Positions 21,488 to 33,393 are shown, counted from the stretch's first letter. The stretch: DNA of 64,000 bases from Magnolia sinica (GCF_029962835.1 NC_080586.1:66961501-67025500), one strand, 5' to 3'. The notes: generated by a model not told the origin, from the letters alone. Program-made: numbers and translations.

Positions 21488-22301
21488 TTAGATATGAGGT
21501 GCGCCGGAAGATAATTTGAAAGAGATTTAGAGACTCGGTGCAGCGGGAAGAGTTTAGGATTTATTATTATTATTATAACCAGTATTCTACAGGCAGGACT
21601 GGATTGGGCTGGTCCAAATCCAGTCCGCCGAGCTGCTGTTTGGCTCATTTATTAAATGGACCGCGTTAGGGTGGCTCATCGCTAATTCAAATTCCACTCC
21701 AAATTAGACTTTTTTGATACGGCCTGGGGCTGAACTTTCGACAGGCTCAGCTTGTGCCAAGCTCGATAGATTAGTGGGGAAATGAACTTCAACCGTGGAA
21801 TGAGTCAGTTCCGACCAGTCAGTTCCGTCACAGCCTGTCCGCTGGCCACATCGATGAATGTGTTGTATATCCATCTTGTACATCCATATTTTCAGCTAAA
21901 TTTAAGACTCGCTCAAAACGGAAGCAAATTCAAATCTTGGTGACCGATCAGGTACCGTTAGATTCTTTTAGCGCCACCTTAATATTTATTTGCCATCCAA
22001 ACTGTTGATAATTTCAAACAGACCTAGGTGAAGAGAGAATACAAATATAACTTGATCCAAAACTTTTGTACCCAATAGAAATTTTTGGTGGTCAATCACC
22101 ACTATTTCTTATGGTGTGATCCACATGAAACTTGGATCTGCTTCAGTTTTGGTTCCACGTCTAAAACTGATCTGAAAAAACGAATGGAAAGTCTGAATAT
22201 ACGACAAATACATCTAGGTGGACCCACGCTACAACCCGACCGAAGTCCGTCAGGTCCACACATTTTCTGCTGAAAGCTGTTAGCGGGAGTTCCTGCGTTG
22301 G
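21488..22301. other. Non-coding DNA with a probable diverged MITE
   Basis: About 21838-22262 has family words (gttgtatatccatcttgtac near the left, aacttgatccaaaacttttg in the middle, gacaaatacatctaggtgga at the right), but its inverted ends are too diverged to place. The ORF at 22085-22273 runs across this element. No gene. Confidence 0.45.
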
Positions 22302-22742
22302 GAATCTAAGTGGGGCCGATCGTGATGTTAGTGAGAAATCCACCTGTCCATATGTTTCCCGATTTTATTTGAGTTAGGAAGGCCTAAAATAAGCCGGATC
22401 GAAGACTAAGGGGACCACATAAGAGGGAAAACTGTGAAAGAAATGCCTAACGTTGAAAACTTCCAGGGAGGGATCCAGCTAGATGTTTAGATGCCATCCA
22501 AACCATTTATAAGGTCATTCTAATTGGATTGAACTGAAGGAAAAAAAAAAAAAACTTAGCCTAATAAAAGAAACTTTTGTGGCCATGCAAATGTTTCAAC
22601 GGTGAAACACTGATTCCTCCCGTGTGACTCACTTGGGTCTTGGATTCAGCTTATTTTTGGTCGCATGTCTTGCAATTAGCTCGAAAACGGATGAACGAGG
22701 TGGATTTCTCGTAAACATCATGGTGGGCCCCACCTAGATTCA
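22302..22742. mobile_element. MITE, about 440 bp
   Basis: The left end gaatctaagtggggccgatc, then gtgagaaatccacctgtcca, is inverted at the right end (gaggtggatttctcgtaaac, gtgggccccacctagattc). The interior carries 'cctaaaataagccggatcga', the family's central motif. Non-coding. Confidence 0.7.
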
Positions 22743-22823
22743 GTATTCCTGAAAAAGGGAAATCCGCGTGCACCACATGACTGGATCCCCGATCATGGGG
22801 CGCGGATTAGGTACTTCCCTCCG

Positions 22824-23254
22824 AGGGCCGCTGAGGAGCCACCGTGATGTATTAGTTTTATCGCAACGTCTATCCCTTTTTCCATATCATTATCGAGCAC
22901 TGGACCAAAGATAAGACAGATCCAAGGCTCAGATGGACCACACCGTAAGAAGCAGCGGTGCTAAGGACGGCCACCGTTGAAATCTTCTTAGGTCTCACTG
23001 TGTCGTTTATTTTCCATCCAACCCGTTGATATGGCGATATACACATGGATGAAGTGAAAAAAAATATATCATCTTGATCCAAAACTTCAGTGGTCCATAA
23101 GAATTTTTCAACGGTAGTAATTTAATACTGACCGCGTGGCCCATCTAAGACTTGTGTACTATCTATTTTTGTCGTAATTTATAAAATCATATGAAAAAAT
23201 TGGATGGACGGTGTGGATAAAGTTCATACATCACAGTGGCCCCTCAGTAGCCCT
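22824..23254. mobile_element. MITE, about 431 bp
   Basis: agggccgctgaggagccacc gtgatgta at the left is mirrored by tacatcacagtggcccctca gtagccct at the right. Inner arms (gtttta tcgcaacgtctatccctt and ggatggacggtgtggataaa) also pair. The centre has 'gatccaaggctcagatggac' and 'cttgatccaaaacttcagtg'. Non-coding. Confidence 0.75.
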
Positions 23255-23738
23255 TGGAGCCTCCGCTGATAGAGACGTTGGACGGCAAATGTACGGATCG
23301 CTTTCTCCTGTCACCGGAGGTGCAGATTAGGTGAGCACGGGGTACAGCTCAGTGGGCGAGTATTTGACTGACCGTGGGGCACTTTGATATATGTGTGGTA
23401 TATCAACTATGTACATCAGCTTTTTCACCTCGTTGCAAGGCATGCTAAAAAAATAAAATAAAAAATGAAGTACATCCAAATCTCAAGTAGACCACACCTC
23501 AGGAAATAGTGAACACTCACCGTTGAGGAATTTGTGGATATTGCTGCATTTAGGTTCAGATTCAGTCATGTGTTATATTTAAAGATGTGTAGAAACTATG
23601 TAACTCAATTCCAACGTAACAACTTTGACCGTGAGCACCAAGATATATAGATACGTTATAATTCACCATATATGAACGGCTTATCTATTTAGCCACTCAT
23701 AGGATTTTATTTAAAATGATCAAGGTGATAATTAGAAG
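23255..23738. other. Non-coding DNA left of the large nested element
   Basis: No gene. This is the pre-insertion target, and it continues at 54039 after the 30 kb element. Confidence 0.5.
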
Positions 23739-23743
23739 GTAGG

Positions 23744-24723
23744 TGTTGGGGAAAAATCTATAAGTCCATGAGTCGGCTTATGAAATGGACCAATTCTACT
23801 GAAGACCCAAGCTTGATAAGACTTCTACATCTAAAAGCAAGCTAACCTTCAAGGAGGATAATGCAAATGCAAAGGCACTATAAGAGCTTCTAAGCTCGCA
23901 CAAGTGGTTGCAAGACCGACCTAATTTATAGGTCGACTAAAAGATATTTATGAATTGCCTATAAATCAGCCACGTGTTGATTACAGATCGACCATAGCTC
24001 GGTCACAGATCGATTACAGACTGGCCATAGTTCAATCATACATCGGTCATAGATCGGCTATAGATCAGTCACAGGACAATCACAGACTGGCCATAGCTCA
24101 ATTATATATCAGTCATAGATCAATCACAGATCAGTTACAAGGAGATTATAGACCAGCCATAAGTCGATCATAGATCAGCCATAAACTAAACGATGCCCCC
24201 GGTGAGGTCAAGAAGTCTCAACACCCGGATGAAGGAGACATTGTCCTTCCGGCTTACCTGACAAACAAAAGTGAATGCCGATCTGTCGATCAGGACAGTA
24301 TCATTCAGTTCCAACTCTGCGACCACTTTGAGACCTAACCTAAAGTTGATCTATGGGCTTAAAGAATCCTCACAAAGGCTCGAAGATCTCCCCCTCAAGA
24401 TCTTCGAAAGATAAGAGTGAATCTCGACGATCTCGGGATTTCGCAATCTGAGGGAGATTCTAGATCACGTCAAATCTCCAAGATATTAGGGGAGATCCCC
24501 TTCCATAAATAGGTAAGCTTCCCCCACAATTGGAGGTACGTTTACGAAATCCCTAAACACCTGACTAATCTCTTTTCTGGGGATTCTACTTTCAAGACCA
24601 CAATCCTGACTTAGGCATCGAAGAGTCCCTTGAATAAACCAGGGCCTCCTTTGTCTCTTACCTCTGCCTGTGCAGGATCAAGAAGGAATATCGTAAAGGG
24701 TCTGCCGGAAAACTACATCAACA
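23744..24723 (+). repeat. 5' LTR of the Tat-like element (980 bp)
   Basis: TGTTGGGG ... ACATCAACA. U3 contains a minisatellite of about 20-bp units built on 'cggtcatagatcgatcacag' (about 23960-24185). A ccataaatagg TATA-like word lies at about 24503. The related 3' LTR is at 53033-54033. Confidence 0.9.
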
Positions 24724-24743
24724 GTTTGACGCCATCTGTGGGA
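24724..24743 (+). promoter_or_regulatory. Primer-binding site of the Tat-like element
   Basis: gtttGACGCCATCTGTGGGA directly follows the LTR. Plant Tat-lineage elements use a closely related TTTGGCGCC/GACGCC...CTGTGGGA site. Confidence 0.7.
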
Positions 24744-24802
24744 ACGACACAGTTAGGTCATTCCAGCCCTACTGGTGAACATTCAATATTCAATATTCAA
24801 CA

Positions 24803-26437
24803 ATGGCAAAAGGAAAAAAGAAAGCCCAATCTCCCCATATAGCCATTTCGATCACTACTGTGCCTACGCCCATCTAAGCCATGCAGCCTTCGAATGCCCT
24901 GAGTGACAGGAGAGCCACCGTGGCTCCCCGCATCATCAGGCCACTTCAGGATCGAGCCAACGTGGTCAGCAAAGACATGGTAGGGGCGGTCGACGAGATT
25001 TTCTCTCTCGAGAGAGGTTGGAGAAATCAGAGCCGACCTAAGCTATTTGAAGCGAATGATGAAAAATATGCAGCCTCAACACGTCCATGAGCCCGATCAC
25101 CAAGGGGAGGGACAGTTAAGCCACGTTCGACCTTGCACTAACCCTTCTTGACCCTCCGTCGTACATGTAGCCTCGCCACAGAGCCCTCAACCTGCCCTTA
25201 CTGAACCTGTTTCATCTCACGTGTCGGGGACAGTTCCACTACCTGCCTCCGACTTGCAGCATGAGATAGATTGGCGGAGACGCAACAGGGCGCCAATCGA
25301 GGCCACCGCCGACAGCAAGGAACCTTGGAGGACCGAGCTGCAAACCCTACAACGACAAATCGCTGATATGAAGCAGACTTACTGAGGTAATATGACTACT
25401 CCGGAAGAGACAGATCCCCATTCACAATCGACATTATGCAGGCGTGATTGCTGGATAGGTTTCGATTGCCTCAAATCAGCCCCCACACAGGGAGCACTAA
25501 CCCAACAGAGCACATGGAGTCATTCCGAACCTACATGGAACTCCATAACGCATCTGATGTCGTCATGTGCCGAGCCTTCTTGCTGACCTTGGCCGATGCT
25601 GCACGGCTTTGGTTTAAACAGTTAAAACTAAGGTCCATCAAATCATTTTCCGAGCTCAGCAAGGCCTTCCTCACCAATTTCAGTAGAGGAAAGAAAAGAC
25701 TCAAAGCGCCAGCTCATCCGATGAATATAGTCCAGAGAGACGACGGGCTCTTAAAAGATTATATCAAGCACTTCAATATGGAAGCACTACAAGTACGAAA
25801 ACACTCAAACAAAACCGCACTGAACGCCATCATGACCGGCCTGAGAGACAAGTCGTTCCTCTTCTCTTTGGATAAGAACCCTCTTACTATGTTGGCCAAG
25901 TTCCTGAACCGATCACAGAAGCATGCTAATGTCAAAGAATCCTGGATCTTACAAGACGCCGTTCAAAAAAAAAAGTTCTGCGATCAAAGAGCACATGAAT
26001 AAAGAACCAGACTCGGCCAATGTGAGATAAAAATGAAAGGATGATCGGTCTCACAATGACTGCAGGTTGAGCAAATGACCTAATAGCAAGTTCACCGCTT
26101 ACACCTCGCTGAACAAACCTCAAGAGAAGATCCTGATGAAAATAAAGGATGAGCGCTTCGTTCAGTGGCCGAACAAGCTATGGGGCATTCCCGACCGAAG
26201 AAGCAAGAACAAATATTGCTACTTTTATCATGATCATGGGCATAACACGAGCAATTGTTACCACCTCAAACAGGAGATCAAAAGGCTTATCCGGGAAGGC
26301 CACCTCGGTGAGCACATAGATCAAAGAGGAAGCCGGGCCACGGCGACCGATGAACAACCGATTGACAATAAGCCAACTGGTGAGATTCGAACAATTTTTG
26401 GAGGCCATAAAGGTGGAGGTGATACGAACAATGCCTA
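24803..26437 (+). pseudogene. Tat-like gag (broken)
   Basis: Starts at the ATG at 24803 (MAKGKKKAQSP...). The recognisable retrotransposon gag core is at 25448-26002: TEHMESFRTYMELHNASDVV, LTLADAARLWFKQL, DYIKHFNMEALQV, FLFSLDKNPLTMLAKFL. It is followed at 26136-26330 by a zinc-binding motif (CYFYHDHGHNTSNC) and LKQEIKRLIREGHLG, the usual end of Tat gag. The reading frame changes and stops occur at 24875, 25088 and 26000, so the polyprotein is dead. In a working element this protein packages the RNA in cytoplasmic virus-like particles. Confidence 0.85.
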
Positions 26438-26497
26438 AAAGGTTCATGCAAGGAGCATCGGACACCTAGAAGCAAAAATCATGGTCTTACCCAACCC

Positions 26498-27158
26498 ATG
26501 AAAGAGAGAAAATTAGAAAGGTACAGCGTGACTTTCACCGATGAAGACACCCAAGGCGTCCACCACCCTTACGACGACACTTTGACAGTCACTGTTACTA
26601 TAGCTAATCAGAAGGTCTTCCGAATTCTCATCGATACAGGGTTGTCTGCGGACGTACTTTTCCTCCAGGCTTTCAACAAGATGGGTGTTGGTCGGGCTTC
26701 ACTTCGAGCAGTAAAAACTCCCTTGATCAGATTCTCTGGAGGTCAGGGTATGCCCGAAGGGATTGTCCAGCTTCCACTAATAGCTGAAGATGACAAATCA
26801 GACCACTGTGATGGTCGACTTCCTGGTAGTCAACCAATCATCTGTCTACAACACTATCCTTGGTCGACCGTCATTATACCTCGTCTGAAAGGCAGTATCG
26901 ACCTACCACCTCGCTATGAAATTTCTAACCGAACACAGTGTAGGAATTGTCAAGGGCGACCAACAGGACGCTCGACATTGTTATGCCACAGCTTTGAGGG
27001 TTCCCTGCGAGGCAATGATAATTGAGTCTTTGGACCCACGAGAGGAATCCCTGGCAAGTGGCCGACCTCTGGAAGACCTTGCTATGATCCTTCTTGACGA
27101 GTTTGATCCCTCTAAAGTAGTACAGATTGGATCATCCTTGACCCCACCATTGTGCTAA
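26498..27158 (+). pseudogene. Tat-like aspartic protease domain (frameshifted)
   Basis: FRILIDTGLSADVLFLQAF contains the retropepsin Asp-Thr-Gly. It is followed by TPLIRFSGGQGMPEGIVQLP. The frame then changes near 26815 and again before 26916, where KFLTEHSVGIVKGDQQDARH continues the linker to RT. The active-site triad is intact, but the protein cannot be read through. Confidence 0.8.
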
Positions 27159-28210
27159 AAGTTGGTAGCCCTCCTTCAACGCATTGCCAACATTTTTACA
27201 TGGTCTCATGAGGACATGCCAGGCATTGATCTCGCTATCATGACGCATAGACTAAACATCGATCTTTCCTATCGTCCGATTTAACAGAAGCGGCGTGCTC
27301 TCAGTCCAGAAAGATACGCAATAATTGGAGAAGAGGTCGATAAGCTCCTCAAGGCTGGCTTCATTGAAGAAATCTACTACTCGGAATGGATGGCCAATGT
27401 CATACTAGTCAAGAAAGCCAATGGAAAATAGCGTGTCTGTGTAGACTACATTAACCTAAACAAAGCCTGCCCAAAAGATAACTTTCCTCTTTACAGGATC
27501 GACTAATTAGTCGATAGCACCGCGGGACATGAATTGCTTAGTTTTATAGATGCGTATTCAGGATACAATCATACTGTAATGCACCCAATAGATAAATCTA
27601 AAACCGCCTTTGTCACTGATAAAGGTCTTTATTGTTATCGTGTGATGTCTTTCAGTTTAAAGAATGCAGGAGCGACTTACCAGAGGTTGGTCAACAAAAT
27701 GTTTGCCCGCCAGATAGGGCAGACCATGGAGGTTTATATCGACGATATGCTTGTCAAGAGCATAAAGGCCACAGACCCTGTGGTCAACCTAGAGGAAATG
27801 TTCCTCATTCTTTGAAAATATCAGATGAAACTAAACCCGAGCAAATGCACTCTCGGAGTGAACTCGGGAAAGTTCCTCGAGTTCTTGGTTAGCCAGCGAG
27901 GGATTGAGGCCAATCCCGAAATGATAAAAGCCCTTCTCGACATGCAATCTCCAAAAATGATCAAAGACATACAAAGACTAACCAGAAGGGTAGTTACCTT
28001 CAACCGCTTCCTATCTAGAGCTTCTAATAAATGCTTCCCTTTCTTCAAATAGTTAAAGGGAAAGCAGATTATCGAATGGACCGAAGATTATGAGATCACT
28101 TTCCAATAGCTCAAGGAATAGTTGGGATCACCTCCATTACTCTTTAAACCTGAACTAGGCGAAACTCTGCTACTGTATCTAGCTGTGTCAGATGCGACAG
28201 TAAGCTCAAC
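27159..28210 (+). pseudogene. Tat-like reverse transcriptase, 5' part (stop-riddled, then interrupted)
   Basis: One continuous frame with several stops. It reads GIDLAIMTHRLNIDLSYRPI, LLKAGFIEEI, CVDYINLNKACPKDNFPL, LSFIDAYSGYNHTVMH, KTAFVTDKGLYCYRVMSFSL, KNAGATYQ. The catalytic box YIDDM is at 27735-27749, followed by NPSKCTLGVNSGKFLEFLVS and the thumb. Most stops sit where a CAG/CAA, TGG or CGA codon is expected, i.e. C-to-T decay. The domain ends at LIRE (about 28210), where minus-strand Athila-like sequence begins; the missing part resumes at 47818. Confidence 0.88.
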
Positions 28211-28213
28211 ATT

Positions 28214-28834
28214 GATAAGGGAATATAAGGGAACTGGACGCTCATATGACTTAATCTCTTTATCCTTTTGTTGTTGCAACTCTTGAACTATAGTCGATTC
28301 ATCATTCTCTTGAGACAGTGGCTCATCCTCCGGTATTTTTACCGGTTGCATTACTTGTTATAAACATCTTTTCCACTTCTCAAGGTAATGATGGCCTTAG
28401 CTTGTTCATGATGTAGCTCACTTGGATTTGAGTCTCTAATGAAATGTGTGTTTCTAGGGTTTAGCATAGGTTGACAAGGAAGGGTGTCTTTTTCTCTAGC
28501 ATTTAGTTGAGTCTCAATCCTAGCCACGACTGTTTTTAATTCCTGATTTGATTGGATTAGAGACTGATTCATTTGAGTTTGAGAGTTCATGAATGCGGTC
28601 AATGAATCCTCCACAGATGATCGCTTTAGTGGGGGCACATATGGTGTATTGTTAGGTGCCCTAAAGAAGTTGTTTTGTGGAGGCATTTGAGGTGCATTGG
28701 GCGCATTAATTTATGGTCCATTCCTCCAACTAAGATTAGGATGGTTATGCCAATTTGGATTATACATATTTCCCATTGGTTGCGTAACTGACCTTTGGTA
28801 GTTATTTATAGCATTTGCTTGCTCATGCTCATGC
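28214..28834 (-). pseudogene. Athila-like gag, C-terminal segment
   Basis: Minus strand: MPPQNNFFRAPNNTPYVPPL, then SSVEDSLTAFMNSQTQMNQS, ELKTVVARIETQLNAREKDT and QAKAITLRSGK-like wording (QAKAIITLRSGKDVYNK). The second part is MQPVKIPEDEPLSQENDEST. This is the standard C-terminal region of Athila-type gag: coiled coil, 'LRSGK', then a Pro/acidic tail. It ends abruptly at ERPVP against Tat-like DNA, so pol and the 3' LTR are missing. The upstream part of the same gag is at 39926-40192 and 44480-45363. Confidence 0.82.
28672..28834. repeat. 163-bp exact direct repeat, left copy
   Basis: Identical base for base to 39926-40088. Both are the same stretch of Athila-like gag (encoding, on the minus strand, the YNPNWHNHPNLSWRNGP region), one on each side of the 11 kb insertion. 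See findings. Confidence 0.95.
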
Positions 28835-30513
28835 ACCCCATTCTCGGATCCCGGCACCCATTCACCAGGTTCCGATCCTGGAATACTACAAGGAGGATTT
28901 CAAGTCATCAGTCCGATTCATAATGAGCATAACAAAAGCATAACCCACAAACAATAACCACAAGAACACCACCACAAAATCCACTATGATCAAAAACTTT
29001 TGAGTACAATACGATAGAAAAGGAAAATACAATGTAATAAAAGAAACAAAACTCCAGAAGCTCGTCTGCACGGTCCAACTACGGCGAGACTATGCTGCAT
29101 CTGCGTCCTGGCATCCTGGCGCACGCATCAATCGTGCATAAGCTTATGGAAAGCTTAGAGGGTGGTGTAAGTGTGTGCGCGATATAAAGCGTGCTCAAAA
29201 TGCAAGGTCGAGTGATGCGGAATCGTGGTGATGAGCACATGAATGCAATCGGTCGTACAGGCTATGCGGTGCAAGATATGAATCTTATCGGCCATAACAC
29301 GGCCATGCGATGCGAAGATGCAACTCAAGCATGCCAATCCTCAACATGTATCGGTACAGTTCTCATTCGGATAATCACAGGTTCAATACACTCCAAATGG
29401 CATCGTCTCTCCTAGCCGCAGTCCAAGTGAGCGTAAGAAACCTCACTATCCGCCGGTCAATATCGCCAATACCTATCAAGCACGTCGATAGCGGACCCAT
29501 TCGCGAGCCTGGTCAAACTCAGCCTAGTATTGCCCCCTACCCTCGGGCGAGTAAGGCCACACCCCTTTCCAACCGACCACGACACAGTGGGAGACGCGGC
29601 CTCCTGGTATTCGGCCCTCGTGCGCTCATATATCCACTCGGTCTCGACATTGGAGTCATCCTCTGGTACCATCGGGTTTAGGGATTTTCACCCAGGGACG
29701 TCTATGGCGCCCGTATGCTAGAACCAAATATTTTCGGTATCCAACCCAGCCATCCACGATGTGTCTATGGAGGCTATGGCCCTGATGTCACTAGGGCATA
29801 CAGTAACTACAATCACACAAATGCAAGTGCATGAGTCACACTATCAGTCATGCAACAGTCCTGTATATACCATGCACTTATATGAGGCGACTCCGCCTAT
29901 CAGGGAGCCCATAAACAGTCTATCCAAAGGTATATGCTATGATCGGTCACTCCTCACATCAGGCATACATATGGTGCGAATGATCATGAATCATGGATCT
30001 ATACTAAACATGAATAAAGAGATGGGCTCTGGATATAATGGAGATGGCCCTAGGCGGCCTTCTTACCATAATTTTGGGCCTATCAGTGGGCCTTAGGGAG
30101 AGCTATAATGCGGACATTTAACCAACATTATCAATGTGGACGTCAAACCAACACCGCTCCCAAGGAATAGCCTTCCATGAATCACATAAATCTTATTGGG
30201 CCTCGTCCCAACGGCCTTAGGTTCATTAAGTGGGCGCCTCATATGGGCCTTATATAAGTCAGGTGGGCCGCATCAATGGCCTCTTGTACATTGCACAGGG
30301 TCAGACTCCATGGGCCTTTGAAACCATCACAATTGGTCTAGTAACATGGGCCTTATACATATCAGAGTGGGCCTCGACTACGGGCCACCAATACGTCGAA
30401 TGGGCCTAATCTCTTGGGCCTTATATATATATATATCAAGGTGGGCCTCCCCAACGGCCAGAAATACATCAATATGGCTCCATCACATGGGCCTAGGGCC
30501 CACCATAATATAT
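28835..30513 (-). mobile_element. Inverted LTR fragment ('LTR-X' 3' part), left arm of a 1.68 kb inverted repeat
   Basis: Reverse complement of 31629-33311 at roughly 94-95 percent by eye (e.g. gtgcataagcttatggaaag, ctctatggaggctatggcc-type words). It lacks the last 65 bp of the LTR. The arms end at catgggcctagggcccacca, after which the sequences differ. The ORFs on both strands are LTR artefacts. Confidence 0.85.
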
Positions 30514-31628
30514 ATATATATAATATATATAATATAATATGTATTTTTATATATATATAATATAAGATATATCATAAGTATATGCATATATAGTGGTGGG
30601 CCATATCTACGTGGGACCCACCACAATGATGAGACTTTGTAAATCGTCCAGCGTCCCTGGACGCTGGACGTTGCAAACAGTTTTAAAAAATAAATAAATA
30701 AATAAATAAAAGGGAGAGGTGGGCCACTCATGTAGGCCCCACCTTGATGTATATGTAAGATCCAAGCCGTCCATGTTGTTCCTCAACTCATTTTAGGCGT
30801 TGAGCCGAAAAATGAAGTTGATCCCATTTTCTGGCGGGCCATACCATGGGAACTAGTGGTATTACCCTTAAAATCCACCGTGACCCTTCTATTTGCCAAA
30901 AATAGGGCGAATATTGGACTCCTTGGGTCGGTCTTGGACCAAGGAATCCAATGGTTGGTGTGGATCTTACTAAAGCGGGCCCCACCTAGGAAAAACCGCA
31001 AAAAAACCCTTTTTTCAAAAAAAAAAAACAACGAAGCAGCAGCGCTGCTGCTGCTGCTACTGTCAGCGCTGGCCGCGGCTGATGGACGGACGGCCGGGCT
31101 GGGCTCACGGCCCCAGTTGTGGACCCCACATTGGTTCCTTTCGACCATCAGCACCGTGCATTTGACGGGTCCCCTCAGTCTACACGTCCACCCCGAAAAT
31201 CAGCCTTATACGGAACTCAGGGGGGCCACACCATCTAAAATCATATGAAGACATGTCTAAACATATAAAAGCACATGGTGGGGCCTACCGAAATCACGGG
31301 TTACCCTTGTTTGAACCCTCAGTCAAGTGGGGCACACATAATGAGCGGGGGTTGGATTTGTGGACCACAGCACCGTGGGCCCCAAATGATGACCCTAGGC
31401 ACGGTTTTTTTTTAAAAAAAATATAAATAAAATAAAATAAATAAAATAATCATAATAATAATAATAATAATAAAAAGGGGTTAGTGACCTGTGGCGAGTT
31501 GGATGGCGGAGACATCAATGTGGGCCCTACCCTCCTATGGTCCACGTGGGTATTTGGATGGCAAACAAACATTTCAGTGGGCCTTACCCAAGGTCCAAGT
31601 GACCTTATGAATAGGTTGGATTTCAAAT
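30514..31628. other. Central non-palindromic spacer (1.1 kb) between LTR arms
   Basis: AT-rich (TATA)n at 30514-30575, a small hairpin ccagcgtccctggacgctgg at about 30646, a taaa repeat at 30690, a GCAGC-rich stretch at 31038-31070 and an (ATAA)n tract at 31425-31475. It is probably the middle of LTR-X, but could be an extra insertion. The ORFs here are short and unsupported. Confidence 0.5.
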
Positions 31629-33376
31629 AAATATTATGGTGGGCCCTAGGCCCATGTGATGGAGCCATATTGATGTATTTCTGGCCGTTGGGGAGGCCCA
31701 CCTTGAGATATATATATAAGGCCCATGAGATTAGGCCCATTCGACGTATTGGTGGCCCGTTGTCGAGGCCCACTCTGATATGTATAAGGCCCATGTTACG
31801 AGACCCATTGTGATGTTTTCAAAGGCCCATGGAGTATGACCCATTGCAATGTACATGAGGCCATTGATGCGGCCCACTTGACTTATATAAGGCCCATATG
31901 AGGCAGCCCACTTAATGAACCTAAGGCCGTTGGGACGAGGCCCAATAAGATTTATGTGATTCATGGAAGGCTATTCCTTGGGAGCGGTGTTGGTTTGACG
32001 TCCACATTGATAATGTTGGTTAAATGTCCGCATTATAGCTCTCCCTAAGGCCCACTGATAAGCCCAAAAATTATGGTAAGAAGGCCGCCTAGGGCCATCT
32101 CCATTATATCCAGAGCCCATCTCTTTATTCATGTTTAGTATAGATCCATGATTCATGATCATTCGCACCATATATATGCCTGATGTGAGGAGTGACCGAT
32201 CATAGCATATACCTTTGGATAGACTTTTATGGGCTCCCTGATAGGCGGAATTGCCTCATATAAGTGCATGGTATATACAGGACTTCATGAGTGATAGTGT
32301 GACTCATGCACTTGCATTTGTGTGATTGTAGTTCTTGTATGCCCTAGCGACATCGGGGCCATAGCCTCCATAGACACATCGTGGATGGTGAGATGAGATC
32401 GGAAATATTTGGTTCTAGCATACGGGCGCCATAGACGTCCCTGGGTGAAAATTCCTAAACCCGATGGTACCAGAGGATGACTCCAATGTCGAGACCGAGT
32501 GGATATATGAGCGCATGAGGGCCGAATACCAGGAGGCCGCGTCTCCCACTGTGTCGTGGTCGGTTGGAAAGGGGTGTGGCCTTACTCGCCCGAGGGTAGG
32601 GGGCAATACTAGGCTGAGTTTGACCAGCTCGCGAATGGGTCCGCTATCGACGTGCCGGATAGGTATTGGCAGACTATTGACCAGGCGAATAGTGAGGTTT
32701 CTTACGCTCACTTGGACTGTGCGGCTAGGAGAGCGATAGTGCCATTTGGAGTGTATTGAACCCCGGTGATTATCCAGAATGAGAACTGTACTGATACATG
32801 TTGAGGATTGGCATGCTTGAGTTGCATCTTGCATCGCATGGTCGTGTTATGGCCGATAGCATTCATATCTTGTACCGCATAGCCTTGGTACGGCTGATTG
32901 CATTCATGTGCTCATCACCATGATTCCGCATCACTCTGACCTTGCATTTTGAGCACGTTTATATTGCGCACACACTTACACCACCCTCTAAGCTTTCCAT
33001 AAGCTTATGCACGATTGATGCGTGCAGGTGACGCCAGGACGCAGTCGCAGCCATAGTCTCGCTGTAGTTGGAGCGTGCAGCCGAGCTTCTGGAGTTTTGT
33101 TTCTTTTATTACATTGTATTTTCCCTTTCTGCCGTATTGTACTCAAAAGTTTTTGATCATAGTGGATTTTGTGGTGGTGTTCTTGTGGTTATTGTTTGTG
33201 GGTTATGCTTTTGTTATGCTCATTATGAATCAGACTAATGATTTGAAACCCTCCTTGTAGTATCCCAGGATCGGAACCTGGTGAATGGGTGCCGGGGTCC
33301 GAGAATGGGGTTGTCGGCGGCGGATTCGGCGATCGGGAAATTTTGTGAGCCCGGTTTCCGAGTTCGGGGCGTGACA
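31629..33376 (+). mobile_element. 5' LTR (3' part) of the chromodomain Ty3 element
   Basis: Ends ...GGGGCGTGACA at 33376, followed by a PBS. It is the direct-orientation partner of 28835-30513. Its beginning is not recognisable (see the spacer), so this LTR is incomplete at its 5' side. A related, older copy lies inverted at 54960-56592. Confidence 0.82.
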
Positions 33377-33381
33377 GAAGT

Positions 33382-33393
33382 TGGTATCAGAGC
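33382..33393 (+). promoter_or_regulatory. Primer-binding site (initiator tRNA-Met type)
   Basis: TGGTATCAGAGC five bases after the LTR end (gaagt spacer). It is complementary to the 3' end of plant initiator tRNA-Met, as in Tekay/Del-type Ty3 elements. Confidence 0.85.

Noticed and set aside
23955-24173. ORF with repeating DYRxxI pattern
   Set aside because: It is the U3 minisatellite of the Tat-like LTR read in one frame; it has no start context and the 3' LTR copy does not keep it.
28835-33376. Numerous ORFs of 60-140 codons on both strands
   Set aside because: They appear in mirrored positions in both LTR arms and encode no known domain; LTR sequence is not expected to code.
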